From assembly GCA_000613465.1 (NCBI GenBank), contig BAJA01000031.1, positions 1-64,000 on the forward strand: 64,000 bases of DNA. The letters run 5' to 3'. The notes under the pieces are model-generated. The model worked only from the letters and a program-made list of their open reading frames with translations. It was not told the DNA's origin and searched no databases. The position numbers were made by a program, and so were the translations under genes. Below, piece after piece: positions 29,344 through 38,448 of the stretch (the first letter of the stretch is position 1; every line of letters begins with the position of its first letter). This DNA comes from Bacteroides nordii WAL 11050 = JCM 12987. GTDB taxonomy: Bacteria > Bacteroidota > Bacteroidia > Bacteroidales > Bacteroidaceae.

Positions 29344-29368
29344 AAAGTCGCTGTATTTCAGCGACTTT
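29344..29368 (+). terminator. mnmE terminator
   Basis: AAAGTCGCTG (29344-29353) pairs perfectly with CAGCGACTTT (29359-29368), followed by TTCTATTTT. Confidence 0.85.
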
Positions 29369-29487
29369 TCTATTTTAACACTTTCCAGTCCGTATTTGGA
29401 GATAACGGTTTTTATCCATATTTTTCTATCATATTTCTACCGCGACAGAAATTCACGGTTAGCCCGAATGTCACAGTGACGCATTAG

Positions 29488-29522
29488 TTGACGTGTGTTG
29501 ACAATGGTTTACATGTGTTGGC
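29488..29522. repeat. Two 15-bp direct repeats upstream of the four-HTH gene
   Basis: TTGACGTGTGTTGAC (29488-29502) and TTTACATGTGTTGGC (29508-29522) match at 12 of 15 positions and are 20 bases apart, about two helical turns. They are candidate integrase arm sites or an operator of the HTH protein starting at 29574. Confidence 0.5.
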
Positions 29523-29573
29523 AAAATCCGGGAGAAATAAGGAGAAATTATCCCCAATGTAAACAAGGAAAAT

Positions 29574-30452
29574 ATGGAAGTAAGAAAGATTTGTCAATGG
29601 TGTGGAAAGCCATTTATAGCCCAAAAGACAACGACCTGCTATTGTAGCCATCAGTGTTCCAATCTTGGCTACAAAGAACGCATCCGGGAACGCAAGCGGC
29701 AGTTGAAACGCTCGCAAGAGTTGCTACAACCTCGACAAGCCGCCGAGGGACAGGATTTCTTCTCTTTTGCCCAAGCAGCAAAGTTGATGGGCGTAACCAG
29801 ACAATACATATATAAATTGGTAAAGGAATCCAAACTTCGGGCTTCACGCATCAGTGGCAAAAAGTCGCTCATTCGCCGTGCTGACATCGAACTAATGATG
29901 AAAACCAAACCGTATGAACGCATCATGCCTAAAGAGGACTTCGACATCACCGAGTATTATACTGCTGAAGAAATTGCAGAGAAATATAAGGTCAACGCCA
30001 AATGGGTGTGGACTTATACACGGCAGCACAAAGTTCCGAAAGTGAGAATCCGCCAGTTCAACTATTACAGCAAGAAACATATTGATGCCGCCTTTGCCAA
30101 ATACGAAGTAGATTCCGACCTGACCGAATGGTACACACCGGAAGAGATTCAGGAAAAATACGGCATGACACGCGTCGCCATCCGTTCGCAGGTGTATCGG
30201 AACAATATCCCATCCAAGAAAGAACACGGACAAATCTATTATTCCAAACTCCATTTCGACCTATCCAAAACATCGGAACAGGAAAGCAAAGCGGAATATT
30301 ACACAGTCAAGGAGGCTATGGAAAAATTCAAACTCTCCCGCGACTCTGTTTACGGAATTCTGCAATTCCATCAGATCAACCGCGAGAAGAACGGACGGTT
30401 CGTCCGATTCCTAAAAGTAGAGTTTGACAGGGTTATGGGTGTTCACAAATAA
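29574..30452 (+). CDS. Zinc-ribbon and multi-HTH DNA-binding protein of the element
   Basis: A 292-residue protein. The N-terminus has a Cys4 treble-clef-like motif (CQWCGKPF, then CYCSHQC). Four excisionase-type winged-helix segments follow: SFAQAAKLMGVTRQYIYKLV, YTAEEIAEKYKVNAKWVWTY, YTPEEIQEKYGMTRVAIRSQ and YTVKEAMEKFKLSRDSVYGI, at about 60-110, 125-165, 185-225 and 245-285. Such proteins recur beside integrases of Bacteroides mobilizable elements and may act as excisionase, integration host factor or regulator. The exact job is inference. A pair of direct repeats lies 50-85 bases upstream. Confidence 0.8.
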   Translation: MEVRKICQWCGKPFIAQKTTTCYCSHQCSNLGYKERIRERKRQLKRSQELLQPRQAAEGQDFFSFAQAAKLMGVTRQYIYKLVKESKLRASRISGKKSLIRRADIELMMKTKPYERIMPKEDFDITEYYTAEEIAEKYKVNAKWVWTYTRQHKVPKVRIRQFNYYSKKHIDAAFAKYEVDSDLTEWYTPEEIQEKYGMTRVAIRSQVYRNNIPSKKEHGQIYYSKLHFDLSKTSEQESKAEYYTVKEAMEKFKLSRDSVYGILQFHQINREKNGRFVRFLKVEFDRVMGVHK

Positions 30453-30569
30453 TCTAATTTGTCGCTATCCATTAATTCTTCAAAAATTAATCTCTGCTGT
30501 ATGTAATCTGCATGATTACACTACAGAGTTTTGCAAGCGAATTAATAATAACCATAAAAATATATTAGT

Positions 30570-31685
30570 ATGCATGAATGTAAAACAGTAACGTTGAGAA
30601 CACGTCCGTTAAAAGGTAGAATGATGTCTTTCTATTTAGATTATTATCCTGGGTATCGGGACAAAGAGACTATGAAAGTTATCCGTCATGAATCGCTTGG
30701 CATCTATGTTTATGCCAATCCGAGAAACAAACGAGAGCAGAATTTCAACGAGGTAATGACCGAGAAAGCCGAAGCCATCCGTTGTCGTAGGTTCGAGTCT
30801 GTTGTCAATGAACGGTATGACTTCTTTGACAAGTACAGACTCAAGGCAGACTTCTTGGAGCATTATCGCAAGCAACTCCGTAAGCATGACCAGAAATGAG
30901 AGTTTGTCTATCTGCATTTCAACAACTTCGTACATGGTAAATGTACTTTTGAAGAGATTGACATAGACCTTTGCAACAAGTTTCGGGAGTATCTGCTCAC
31001 GGCTAAGAAACTGAGACGTAACGGACGCATAACACGAAACTCCGCATCGGGATACTGGTCTACCTTCAGGGGATTCCTGAAAATACTCTACCGCAATGGA
31101 ATGATAAAGACCAATGTCAATGATTTTTTGGATAAGATTGAAACGGAGGATGTTGTTAAAGAGTATCTGTCTGTAGATGAACTGTACAAGTTGGCTGAAA
31201 CACCGTGCAAGAAGCCCATTCTGAAAATAGCATCGCTGTTTTCATGTATGACCAGTTTACGTATCAGTGATATTCTCGCACTATGCTGGGAAGATATTGT
31301 AGACTACTCAGCCGGAGGGAAATGCGTACATATCATCACACAAAAAAACAAAGCGGAAGACATCATTCCTATTAGTGAAGAAGCGTTGGGATTGATAGGC
31401 TATAGTTCAGAAAAGAAAGGTTTAGTATTCAAGGGACTTATGCGTAGTTGGACGCAAATTCCGATGAAAGAGTGGATTCGTTCTGCCGGAATCACCAAAA
31501 ATATAACCTTCCATTCCTATCGTAGAACATTTGCAACGCTACAAGCAGCTGCCGGAACGGACATCCGCACCATACAGAGCATTATGGCTCACAAGAGTAT
31601 TACCACCACTCAAAGGTATATCAAAGTCGTGGATGCCAACAAACGTGAAGCCAGCAAGAAGATTACCTTGACACGGAAGGACTGA
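30570..31685 (+). pseudogene. Tyrosine integrase interrupted by an in-frame TGA
   Basis: Reading through the TGA at 30897-30899 gives one 371-residue site-specific recombinase. The N-terminal Arm/SAM-like part runs up to KHDQK, and the frame resumes as EFVYLHFNNFVHGKCTFEEI. The catalytic domain is intact: arginine in TSLRISD, HxxR in FHSYRRTF, then histidine in MAHKS and tyrosine in TQRYIKV. Related integrases usually have tryptophan where TGA occurs, so TGG to TGA is the simplest change. Unlike the other breaks in the window this is a substitution, not an indel. If real, it would strand the element unless the downstream part, which begins with an ATG at 31101, is still made. Confidence 0.82.
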
Positions 31686-31708
31686 CAGCCACTTATCCCT
31701 ATTTTAAG

Positions 31709-31757
31709 CGGTTAGAGTATGATTTTTAGTCTGAAATCATACTCTAACCGTTATTTT
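31709..31757 (+). terminator. Strong terminator after the integrase
   Basis: CGGTTAGAGTATGATTT (31709-31725) pairs perfectly over 17 bases with its complement at 31734-31750, followed by TTATTTTTT. Confidence 0.88.
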
Positions 31758-31851
31758 TTACAAATATTGAGCGATTCGTCGTCACTAATTATATATATCT
31801 GGAATATAGCACATAACTTTGCCATATAACCATTTCAAATACTTGCAGTAG

Positions 31852-32625
31852 ATGACAAATAATACTCAAATTCGGACCAAGAGGATAAGTTTTATTCTTG
31901 CATTATTGGTAATTGCCTATGTGGCAGTAGACACTTACCTATTCACTTATCATAAAATCAATACCACAACAATAACGACTCCAGTTATAATAGGCCTCGT
32001 GGTTACAATTCTATTGTGCGGTCTACTGCAACGATTTTTCTACACTTGGCTGACGAAGAATCCAATCAATTTTTCTTTTGACCGGCAATCTCCTATTATT
32101 ACTGACTCTGGTTTCGAAATAAAAACCGATTGTGCAGATGAAACTAAAACTATTGAACAGCCCAATAATTCAGTTATAGATAATTATGATACAATACGAG
32201 AGAACATCAAAAAGAAAGAAGCAGAAAAACAAGTAGAAGTCATGAATGCTATTCGTGAATATGTAACTATTAAAACCGCACCTTATCTGTCCAAAGAAGC
32301 TATTGTAATCCTCATTTCTAATATTGAGTATATGGCCTGTGATAGATCCGATTTATACAAGCCCATTCGCTCCAATATAGATAATCCGCTGAGATCACCG
32401 GGACTTCGCCATCTGGCATGGAATGTAGGTGAACGCTTGGGAGTATCATTGGCAAAAAGAGCCGTTTTTATCAAGTCTTCATTTCCTCACGAACTCGAAA
32501 ATGCGACTCTTGAATATCTCAAACTTAATTTGCGGGATCAAGTTCCTAGTCAGATTCCTATTGACGTGCCCGATAAAGGCGATTATCGCTTCCATTTAGA
32601 AACAGATAATAGTAACTCAGACTAA
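31852..32625 (+). CDS. Two-TM membrane protein of the element, unknown function
   Basis: A 257-residue protein with two N-terminal membrane segments (ISFILALLVIAYVAVDTYLF and TTPVIIGLVVTILLCGLLQRFF) and a soluble charged C-terminal part. I do not recognise the family. It sits between the integrase terminator and the Xis-like/RepA genes, a position where mobilizable elements of Bacteroides often carry similar proteins. No catalytic motif is visible. Confidence 0.7.
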   Translation: MTNNTQIRTKRISFILALLVIAYVAVDTYLFTYHKINTTTITTPVIIGLVVTILLCGLLQRFFYTWLTKNPINFSFDRQSPIITDSGFEIKTDCADETKTIEQPNNSVIDNYDTIRENIKKKEAEKQVEVMNAIREYVTIKTAPYLSKEAIVILISNIEYMACDRSDLYKPIRSNIDNPLRSPGLRHLAWNVGERLGVSLAKRAVFIKSSFPHELENATLEYLKLNLRDQVPSQIPIDVPDKGDYRFHLETDNSNSD

Positions 32626-32724
32626 AAAAACGCATGCAGACGAAATAATTAATCCGGTCTGTATTGTTCTGCAAGGTTTCATTGAGTTGATTCGCAGCAT
32701 ATTAAACGATTAAAAGAGTATAAT

Positions 32725-33099
32725 ATGGAAAAAGACCAACTGACATTCAACGACCTGCCGACTGTGGTGGGCGAACTATGCGACAGAATCGCAAGTATGG
32801 AAAATCTGCTAACGGAGAAACTTTCCAAGCAGTACGAAACCAAAGAGAACACGCACGTCCCCATGACCGTACAGGAGGCTTGTGCCTATCTTAAAATGCC
32901 GTTGTCAACCTTTTATTACAAGGTCAAAAAGGACGATATTCCGGTTATAAAACAAGGAAAACATCTCTACATCTATCGTGATGAGCTGGACAGATGGTTG
33001 GAATCCTCCCGAAAAAATCCGGCTCCGCAAAGTTTCGAAGAAGAGAATAAGTCCATGCTCGCATCCCATCGTCGTAAACCGAACCTGAAAAACTGGTAA
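32725..33099 (+). CDS. Excisionase-like helix-turn-helix protein
   Basis: A 124-residue DNA-binding protein. A short N-terminal helix with coiled-coil character is followed by a MerR/Xis-type winged helix: MTVQEACAYLKMPLSTFYYK, then VIKQGKHLYIYRDELDRWLE. It precedes the RepA-like ATPase by 2 bases and is surely cotranscribed. In related elements this gene pair controls excision and replication of the circular form. Confidence 0.85.
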   Translation: MEKDQLTFNDLPTVVGELCDRIASMENLLTEKLSKQYETKENTHVPMTVQEACAYLKMPLSTFYYKVKKDDIPVIKQGKHLYIYRDELDRWLESSRKNPAPQSFEEENKSMLASHRRKPNLKNW

Positions 33100-33101
33100 C
33101 T

Positions 33102-34172
33102 ATGGAGAAGGCGGACAATACGACTCCTTCACGTGAGGAATTAGCGGTTTATGTGGAGGAATCAATCGTGAGCGTAACAAATACCTACGAGCAGTCGCCA
33201 GTGGTGCTGATGGTAGACGATGCTGTTATCGGTACATTGGGAAACTTCAGTGCGTCCATCGGAAAAGCCAAAAGCAAGAAAACCTTTAACGTATCTGCCA
33301 TTGTCGCATCGGCATTGAGAAACAGCACAGTTCTTCATTATCGATCCACTTTCCCCGAGAATAAGCGGAATATTCTGTACATAGACACGGAGCAAGGACG
33401 ACATCATTGCCAGCAGATATTGAAACGAATCCTACGTTTGGCTGAATTGCCGGAAGACAAGAAGCCGGATAATCTGCTCATGCTGGCTCTGCGTAAGTTC
33501 TCACCTAAAATACGGCTATTGATAGTCGAACAGGCCATTGGCACAATACCGGATTTGGGACTGGTGGTAATTGATGGCATCCGTGATTTCCTGTATGACA
33601 TCAATTCTCCTGGTGAATCTACCGATATTATCTCCAAATTCATGCAGTGGACGGACGACAGACAGATTCACATCCATACCGTACTGCATCAGAACAAGAA
33701 TGACGAACATGCTCGTGGTCACATCGGCACTGAACTCAACAATAAAGCGGAAACCATTATGCAGATCGAGGTGGATAAAGAGGACAAGACTATAAGCGTG
33801 GTCGAAGCCGTGCATATCCGCGACCGTGAGTTTGAACCTTTCGCTTTCCGCATAAACGAGGAAGCCATGCCCGAACCGGTAGAGTCCTATCTGCCAAAAG
33901 AGAAGAAGACCGGACGACCAACCAAAGGACCGTTCGATCCGGACAAGGAGATTCCAAAGAATGTACATCGTCCAGCATTGGATGCCGTTTTTGCCAATGG
34001 CAACATCAACAATTACGATGATTATATAGTACGCTTGCAAGAGGGTTACGGATTACAGGGTATAAAACTCGGTTATAACAAGGCGGTAAAGGTCGCAACA
34101 TTGCTCAGTGACAAACAAATGGTTATAAAAGAAGGGAAAGATTATGCCTTCAATCCAGAATACCATTATTGA
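33102..34172 (+). CDS. RepA-like AAA ATPase of the element
   Basis: A 356-residue RecA-fold ATPase similar to plasmid RepA/primase-helicase proteins found in Bacteroides mobilizable elements. The Walker A region is degenerate-looking but present in SASIGKAKSKKTFNVS, and Walker B corresponds to LGLVVIDGIRDFLYD. A histidine-containing segment, IHTVLHQNKNDEHARGHIGTELNNKAE, is typical of the family. It likely helps replication or mobilization of the excised circle. The C-terminal part (KNVHRPALDAVF) may bind DNA. Confidence 0.82.
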   Translation: MEKADNTTPSREELAVYVEESIVSVTNTYEQSPVVLMVDDAVIGTLGNFSASIGKAKSKKTFNVSAIVASALRNSTVLHYRSTFPENKRNILYIDTEQGRHHCQQILKRILRLAELPEDKKPDNLLMLALRKFSPKIRLLIVEQAIGTIPDLGLVVIDGIRDFLYDINSPGESTDIISKFMQWTDDRQIHIHTVLHQNKNDEHARGHIGTELNNKAETIMQIEVDKEDKTISVVEAVHIRDREFEPFAFRINEEAMPEPVESYLPKEKKTGRPTKGPFDPDKEIPKNVHRPALDAVFANGNINNYDDYIVRLQEGYGLQGIKLGYNKAVKVATLLSDKQMVIKEGKDYAFNPEYHY

Positions 34173-34486
34173 GTTCAACTTTACTTTATTATTGGGGCGT
34201 ATATATAAGAATAAAGCAAAGTCGGAGGAAGACATCATGTGAGATATTCATATTCTCCCCTCTTTTAGAGGCTAGTATCATCCTATGTTTCCTATCCGAG
34301 TGCCAGTTCACTATACGCAACCGATATGGCTTGCCGTGAAGCATCAACAGGTAACTGTTGCGAGATATGCCAAGGTATAACCTCACTACGTTACGGTTTT
34401 ACATTGGCGCTCTCGCCTGCTCAGTTCCTTTGCCGGTGCGGTACTCGCAAGCTCGCACCTATTCAACCATTATAAAAACGATTCAA
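34173..34486. other. Candidate oriT region before mobC
   Basis: This 314-base gap between the RepA-like gene and mobC has several short inverted repeats: GGCG-CTCT-CGCC at 34406-34417 and GGTGCG/CGCACC at 34435-34440 and 34454-34459. It also starts with CAACTTTACTTTAT (34176-34189), which recurs at 56559-56572. An origin of transfer directly upstream of MobC and relaxase genes is the standard layout. No nick site could be assigned. Confidence 0.5.
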
Positions 34487-34906
34487 ATGAAAGAAGATAT
34501 TGAAAAAACATTGGATTCCTCGAAAGAAACAAGAGACGTCTTCATCGGGGCGAAAGTAACTCCTACCCAGAAGGAGTATATAAAATCACTAGCTACAAAA
34601 TGCGGCATGACCGTAAGCGATTACCTATTGTCGTGCGCCTATAACTTCAAGCCCAAAGCGAGGCTTACAAAAGAAGAAGCGGCACTGTTGCAGAATCTGG
34701 ACGATTGTCGGTCAGACCTCGTAAAATACACCTCCGCACTGCACGGAATGTCCACAAAGCAACGTGTAGCAATGTTCAATCAGATTCCGTTCATGGTCAG
34801 CTGGCTCAAGGAACTTGGCAATGTGGCCGAAAGTGTCTGCCAGTTCCTGAATGCAGTAAAAGAGAAGAACAAGATTCCGTCTAACCCCAAAATCGAAGAA
34901 GAATGA
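34487..34906 (+). CDS. Relaxosome accessory protein (MobC/MbpC-like)
   Basis: A 139-residue DNA-binding protein starting MKEDIEKTLDSSKE. VTPTQKEYIKSLATKCGMTVSDYLLSCA is a ribbon-helix-helix-like segment as in MobC. It stops inside an ATGA overlap with the relaxase gene, so both are coupled. It is expected to bind oriT and help the relaxase nick. The start at 34487 is chosen over 34358 because the upstream codons lie in the oriT-like palindromic region and show no family similarity. Confidence 0.85.
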   Translation: MKEDIEKTLDSSKETRDVFIGAKVTPTQKEYIKSLATKCGMTVSDYLLSCAYNFKPKARLTKEEAALLQNLDDCRSDLVKYTSALHGMSTKQRVAMFNQIPFMVSWLKELGNVAESVCQFLNAVKEKNKIPSNPKIEEE

Positions 34907-36114
34907 TTGCAAAAGCCAAAGCCATATCGCACGGAATAAACGACATCCGTTACATTACCGGCGAATCACAGCACAAGAAACATCCGGAGAAAATCTATCG
35001 GGTATTGGACAATCTGTTGCCTTCAGAACCGGATGCTATGGGGATATGGAACTCCATGCAATTGACCCTATCCCAACACCGGCCGATAAAGAACTCGGTA
35101 ATCAGAATCGAGTTGAGTCCGTCTCCCGAACATACTCAGTTCTATGACATGGAGGACTGGCAAAAACTTTGGCACGACTTCGCAGAGGAGTTCGACAAAC
35201 AAGTGATTACCGGCAAGGACGGAAAAGTCCGTTCTTGCCAGACTAATTTGGCTAACAGCAAATACTCGGTCTGGCTGCATACGGAATCCAAAGGCGAAGT
35301 TCCCCACCTCCATGCTGCGGTCTGCCGTTTGGATGAAAATGGCAATATCAACAATGACCACAACATTCATCTTCGGGCGCAACGTGCAGCGGAGCGAGTG
35401 GCAAAGAAACGTGGCTGGACGACTGCGGCACAAATCCGAAATCGCAACATCCCACAAGTGAATCGGGACTGCATGGAGGTGTTGAGGGCAATGCCATCGT
35501 GGTCATGGGATGAGTACAAGAATGCTCTTATACGGAAAGGTTATACCGTCCATGAAAGAGAGGACAAGCAAGGTATTCTCCATGGTTATGCACTCGTGCA
35601 AGGGAATACCAAATACAAAGCTTCCGAATTGGGAGTAGGCAGAAATCTGATGGTCTCGAAACTTCCTGCGACATGGGAGAAGCTGCATCATCAGCCGACC
35701 ACAACCATTAGGAACAATACTACCCAAGTCATCCAGCTGCCAACAGAACATAAGGCTGCTCCTATTGACTATACCCAATATCTCGCAGACCGTTCAGACA
35801 TGATTCCCTATACCCTTACCCATGAAGGCAAGGAACACAAGGTCTATATTCCGGAAAAAGTTCTCGACTGCTTCAATGACGAGTTCGATTACAGGTTTGT
35901 TGCCAACTGTCAGGAACTTACCGATATGGCGGTGGCTATTTTTGTAGGACTGCTTGAAACGCCGAATGTGGCAACTGGAGGTGGTGGCGGAGGTTCACAA
36001 AGCGACCTTCCGTGGAGAGACAAGGAAGACGACGATTTGCAATGGGCTCGCAGATGCGCTCGTGCCGCCAGCCGTTCATTAGGAAAGAAAACAAAAACAG
36101 GATTAAAACGATAA
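34903..36114 (+). CDS. Relaxase/mobilization nuclease (MobP type)
   Basis: A 403-residue relaxase that nicks oriT and pilots the strand during transfer. The N-terminal domain has the start MIAKAKAISHGINDIRYITG with tyrosine-containing motif I, IRIELSPSPEHTQFYD in the middle, and the HUH-like metal motif PHLHAAVCR with a further histidine in NDHNIHLRAQRAAER. A glycine run (GGGGGGSQSD) joins a short basic tail. It has no coupling protein or mating channel nearby, so transfer depends on a helper conjugative element. Confidence 0.92.
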   Translation: MIAKAKAISHGINDIRYITGESQHKKHPEKIYRVLDNLLPSEPDAMGIWNSMQLTLSQHRPIKNSVIRIELSPSPEHTQFYDMEDWQKLWHDFAEEFDKQVITGKDGKVRSCQTNLANSKYSVWLHTESKGEVPHLHAAVCRLDENGNINNDHNIHLRAQRAAERVAKKRGWTTAAQIRNRNIPQVNRDCMEVLRAMPSWSWDEYKNALIRKGYTVHEREDKQGILHGYALVQGNTKYKASELGVGRNLMVSKLPATWEKLHHQPTTTIRNNTTQVIQLPTEHKAAPIDYTQYLADRSDMIPYTLTHEGKEHKVYIPEKVLDCFNDEFDYRFVANCQELTDMAVAIFVGLLETPNVATGGGGGGSQSDLPWRDKEDDDLQWARRCARAASRSLGKKTKTGLKR

Positions 36115-36118
36115 GCCT

Positions 36119-36646
36119 ATGAAAAAGAAATTTGATTTTTCCGCTGAAATGAATGAAGCGGAATCCATAAAAGCCACTCCCAAGAATGAATATCTGGAGG
36201 AAGAAAAACGGCTACTCAATGTGAACATCAAGGAACTTGCCAGCCTGAATGACAATGTGCATTACATGATTACAAATCTGGTAAATCTGCTCGAATTCCT
36301 CCGGGAGTACAAAGTGGCTATTGCACAAGGAACACAGGAGCAAGCCGAGAAATTTGGGCAAACTGTCCTTGATAAGTTCCTTCATCAAATTCAAGACAAA
36401 TGTAATGAAACTGAGCGAAAAATTCGCAAGATAGACAGCCATATTTTCATACCGCACACGATATTCTATATCTTGATTATCATACTGGTTGTACTATTCT
36501 CTTTTTTCGCCAGCATCATAGTAGCGAATGTGGAGATTTTGCACTCGGCATTGATTTGGAAAGCTGCTATTGGTTGCATTCTTATGGCTACTTTGGGAAT
36601 TGGCATTGCGGTAGCAATACAGAAGTTTTTGGATAAGGGTAAATAA
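36119..36646 (+). CDS. Mobilization-associated protein with two C-terminal membrane segments
   Basis: A 175-residue protein, 4 bases after the relaxase stop. A coiled coil covers about residues 15-110 (ELASLNDNVHYMITNLVNLL), followed by IFYILIIILVVLFSFFASIIVAN and a second hydrophobic segment (IWKAAIGCILMATLGIGIAVAI). Equivalent proteins follow relaxase genes in many Bacteroides mobilizable elements. Function is unknown; anchoring the relaxosome at the membrane is a guess. Confidence 0.75.
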   Translation: MKKKFDFSAEMNEAESIKATPKNEYLEEEKRLLNVNIKELASLNDNVHYMITNLVNLLEFLREYKVAIAQGTQEQAEKFGQTVLDKFLHQIQDKCNETERKIRKIDSHIFIPHTIFYILIIILVVLFSFFASIIVANVEILHSALIWKAAIGCILMATLGIGIAVAIQKFLDKGK

Positions 36647-36671
36647 ACGATAAAACTGAAAAACAACATAT

Positions 36672-36716
36672 GGGGCTATCCTCAAAAAGAGGATACCCGA
36701 CTTTGGGGACAGCCCC
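36672..36716. terminator. Nested hairpins between convergent genes
   Basis: GGGGCT (36672-36677) pairs with AGCCCC (36711-36716), enclosing TATCCTC/GAGGATA (36677-36683 and 36689-36695). It separates the mobilization operon from the HEPN-like gene and could end both. Confidence 0.55.
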
Positions 36717-36743
36717 ATTTGGAACTACTTATTTTTGTGCTTT

Positions 36744-37985
36744 TCAAATTCTTTTTTTATGCTCTTCCAACCAATTCTTTAACTCTTTCTCTTGCTTAAT
36801 ATATGATTCTTCAAATATCTTGGCGATATAGTTCAATATGGCTATTTCTGAATCATCAAGAAATGTATTGGTTTCTATGTAAGAGAATTTATCGCAAATT
36901 TTAATTCTCGAAATATACGAGCCATCTTTGAATGGAACATTAAAATTGTTATTACCTCTATTCGCGAAGAAATCTTCATAATATGAAGTACCAATAACCG
37001 TATCCGAATGTGTCGCCTTAACATCAGAAGTGTAATGGAAGCAACCTTCAATATACACTTGCAGAATTTTTGTAGATGTCATCATAATAACTACTGCTAA
37101 TCTATCCGTATATGACAGTAAATGCATTTGTTTGGTTATATCTTCGAATTTGCATCTGTCTATTATTTGCCAATGAATAATATTAAAAACTGCTTCATTT
37201 TGTTTTTCATGAGACATTATACTTTCTTTAAATTCCTGATAGATATTAGTTTGTTTATATAATTCGATATTTTCCAAGCCGATATATTTATCTACAAATT
37301 CTTCTGAATATGGTCTCGTTAGAAAATCTCCGGAACGCATCATCAACTCTTCATCCATTAATATAATGGGTAAAGGGTCTATAGCCAAACGATACATGGC
37401 AACGGCACCAATCGCCACATTCAAAATTTCTTCAAAATCTGAAACTATATTAAGATAAACTTTATCTTCACGGTGATCCGACCATGAATATCTTTGTGTG
37501 GTATAAAAGGATGAATAGCCTTGTTTATGCACATATTTATTTGTCTTTCTCTGAACAGTACGTATATTGTCAAAGAAAGCAGGGATTTTGGCTCTTATTT
37601 CTTTGAAGACCGGTTCATGTTTTCGTAGAAAGTCAGCCATTTTACCAGATTCAAAGCCGGGCTCTAATTTCTTCCACTCTATCATCTTTTCCGGATTCGC
37701 TGTTAGATATAGTGTGCCAATTGAAAGCTCAATGGATTGGCGTAGTGAATAAAATGCTGTATCAAAAAATCCTTTCTGAAAAAGGTATATTGAATTAGCT
37801 ATCATTTGAGAAGCTTCATCAAAAAATCTATTTGCCCCAAAAGCATCAATTAATACTGTTTGAGCCCATGTGATATTCTCTATGTCCCAAAGGTAATCGG
37901 ATGCATTTGGTAATATAAATTTTCGAACCATCCAACGGCCTGTTTCAAAGTCATCATGAAAATTGTCCAATGTATGCACTTCCAT
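36744..37985 (-). CDS. HEPN-like protein of the defence island
   Basis: A 413-residue soluble protein of unknown function, starting MEVHTLDNFHDDFE. A helical segment at about residues 55-95 (FFDEASQMIANSIYLFQKGFFDTAFYSLRQSIEL in part) and RKTNKYVH, which fits R-X6-H, suggest a HEPN fold with a possible ribonuclease site. No other domain is recognised. It is transcribed away from the type III operon with its own -7 box (38028-38035). It could be an abortive-infection toxin or regulator. Confidence 0.65.
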   Translation of the reverse strand: MEVHTLDNFHDDFETGRWMVRKFILPNASDYLWDIENITWAQTVLIDAFGANRFFDEASQMIANSIYLFQKGFFDTAFYSLRQSIELSIGTLYLTANPEKMIEWKKLEPGFESGKMADFLRKHEPVFKEIRAKIPAFFDNIRTVQRKTNKYVHKQGYSSFYTTQRYSWSDHREDKVYLNIVSDFEEILNVAIGAVAMYRLAIDPLPIILMDEELMMRSGDFLTRPYSEEFVDKYIGLENIELYKQTNIYQEFKESIMSHEKQNEAVFNIIHWQIIDRCKFEDITKQMHLLSYTDRLAVVIMMTSTKILQVYIEGCFHYTSDVKATHSDTVIGTSYYEDFFANRGNNNFNVPFKDGSYISRIKICDKFSYIETNTFLDDSEIAILNYIAKIFEESYIKQEKELKNWLEEHKKRI

Positions 37986-38027
37986 ATTTATCAATAAACC
38001 AAGTTCTTGTTTGTGATTTGTCAGTTA

Positions 38028-38150
38028 CAAAGATACTGAAAACAATTGTTGTAAACTCCTATTTGTGATTATTCTTGAACTAATTCGCAATTTTAATGGA
38101 AAATCATATTATTTGAATGATGCTGGAATGGAGTAAAATCATTACTTTTG
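38028..38150. promoter_or_regulatory. Divergent promoters of the HEPN-like gene and the defence operon
   Basis: TATCTTTG on the minus strand (38028-38035) faces the HEPN-like gene; TACTTTTG on the plus strand (38143-38150) faces the HTH gene at 38179. The 193-base gap between the two start codons is the natural site for control by that HTH protein. Confidence 0.55.
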
Positions 38151-38178
38151 CAGTATAAGAGAAATAATATAATCCAAA

Positions 38179-38421
38179 ATGGAAACTATAAAGGATATAA
38201 ATCGAATTAAGGTGGTTCTTGTGGAGAAGAAACGAACCAACAAGTGGTTGGCTGAACAATTAGGAAAAGATCCTGCAACGGTGTCAAAATGGTGTACCAA
38301 TACTTCGCAACCGGGACTGGAAACATTATTACAGATTGCCAATGTACTTGAAGTTGATGTCAAGGAGTTGCTGAACTCCTCTTTGGACGAAAGTATTCAA
38401 ATTGTCAGACTTGTCAAATAA
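38179..38421 (+). CDS. XRE-family HTH protein, controller-like
   Basis: An 80-residue single-domain helix-turn-helix protein (VLVEKKRTNKWLAEQLGKDP, ATVSKWCTNTSQPGLETLLQIA). It is 27 bases upstream of mod and is the first gene after the promoter. Controller (C) proteins of restriction-modification systems have this size and position, so it probably sets the timing of the operon. A plain repressor is the alternative. Confidence 0.85.
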   Translation: METIKDINRIKVVLVEKKRTNKWLAEQLGKDPATVSKWCTNTSQPGLETLLQIANVLEVDVKELLNSSLDESIQIVRLVK

Positions 38422-38448
38422 CAACATCAATCTTTAATCTTAAAGATA

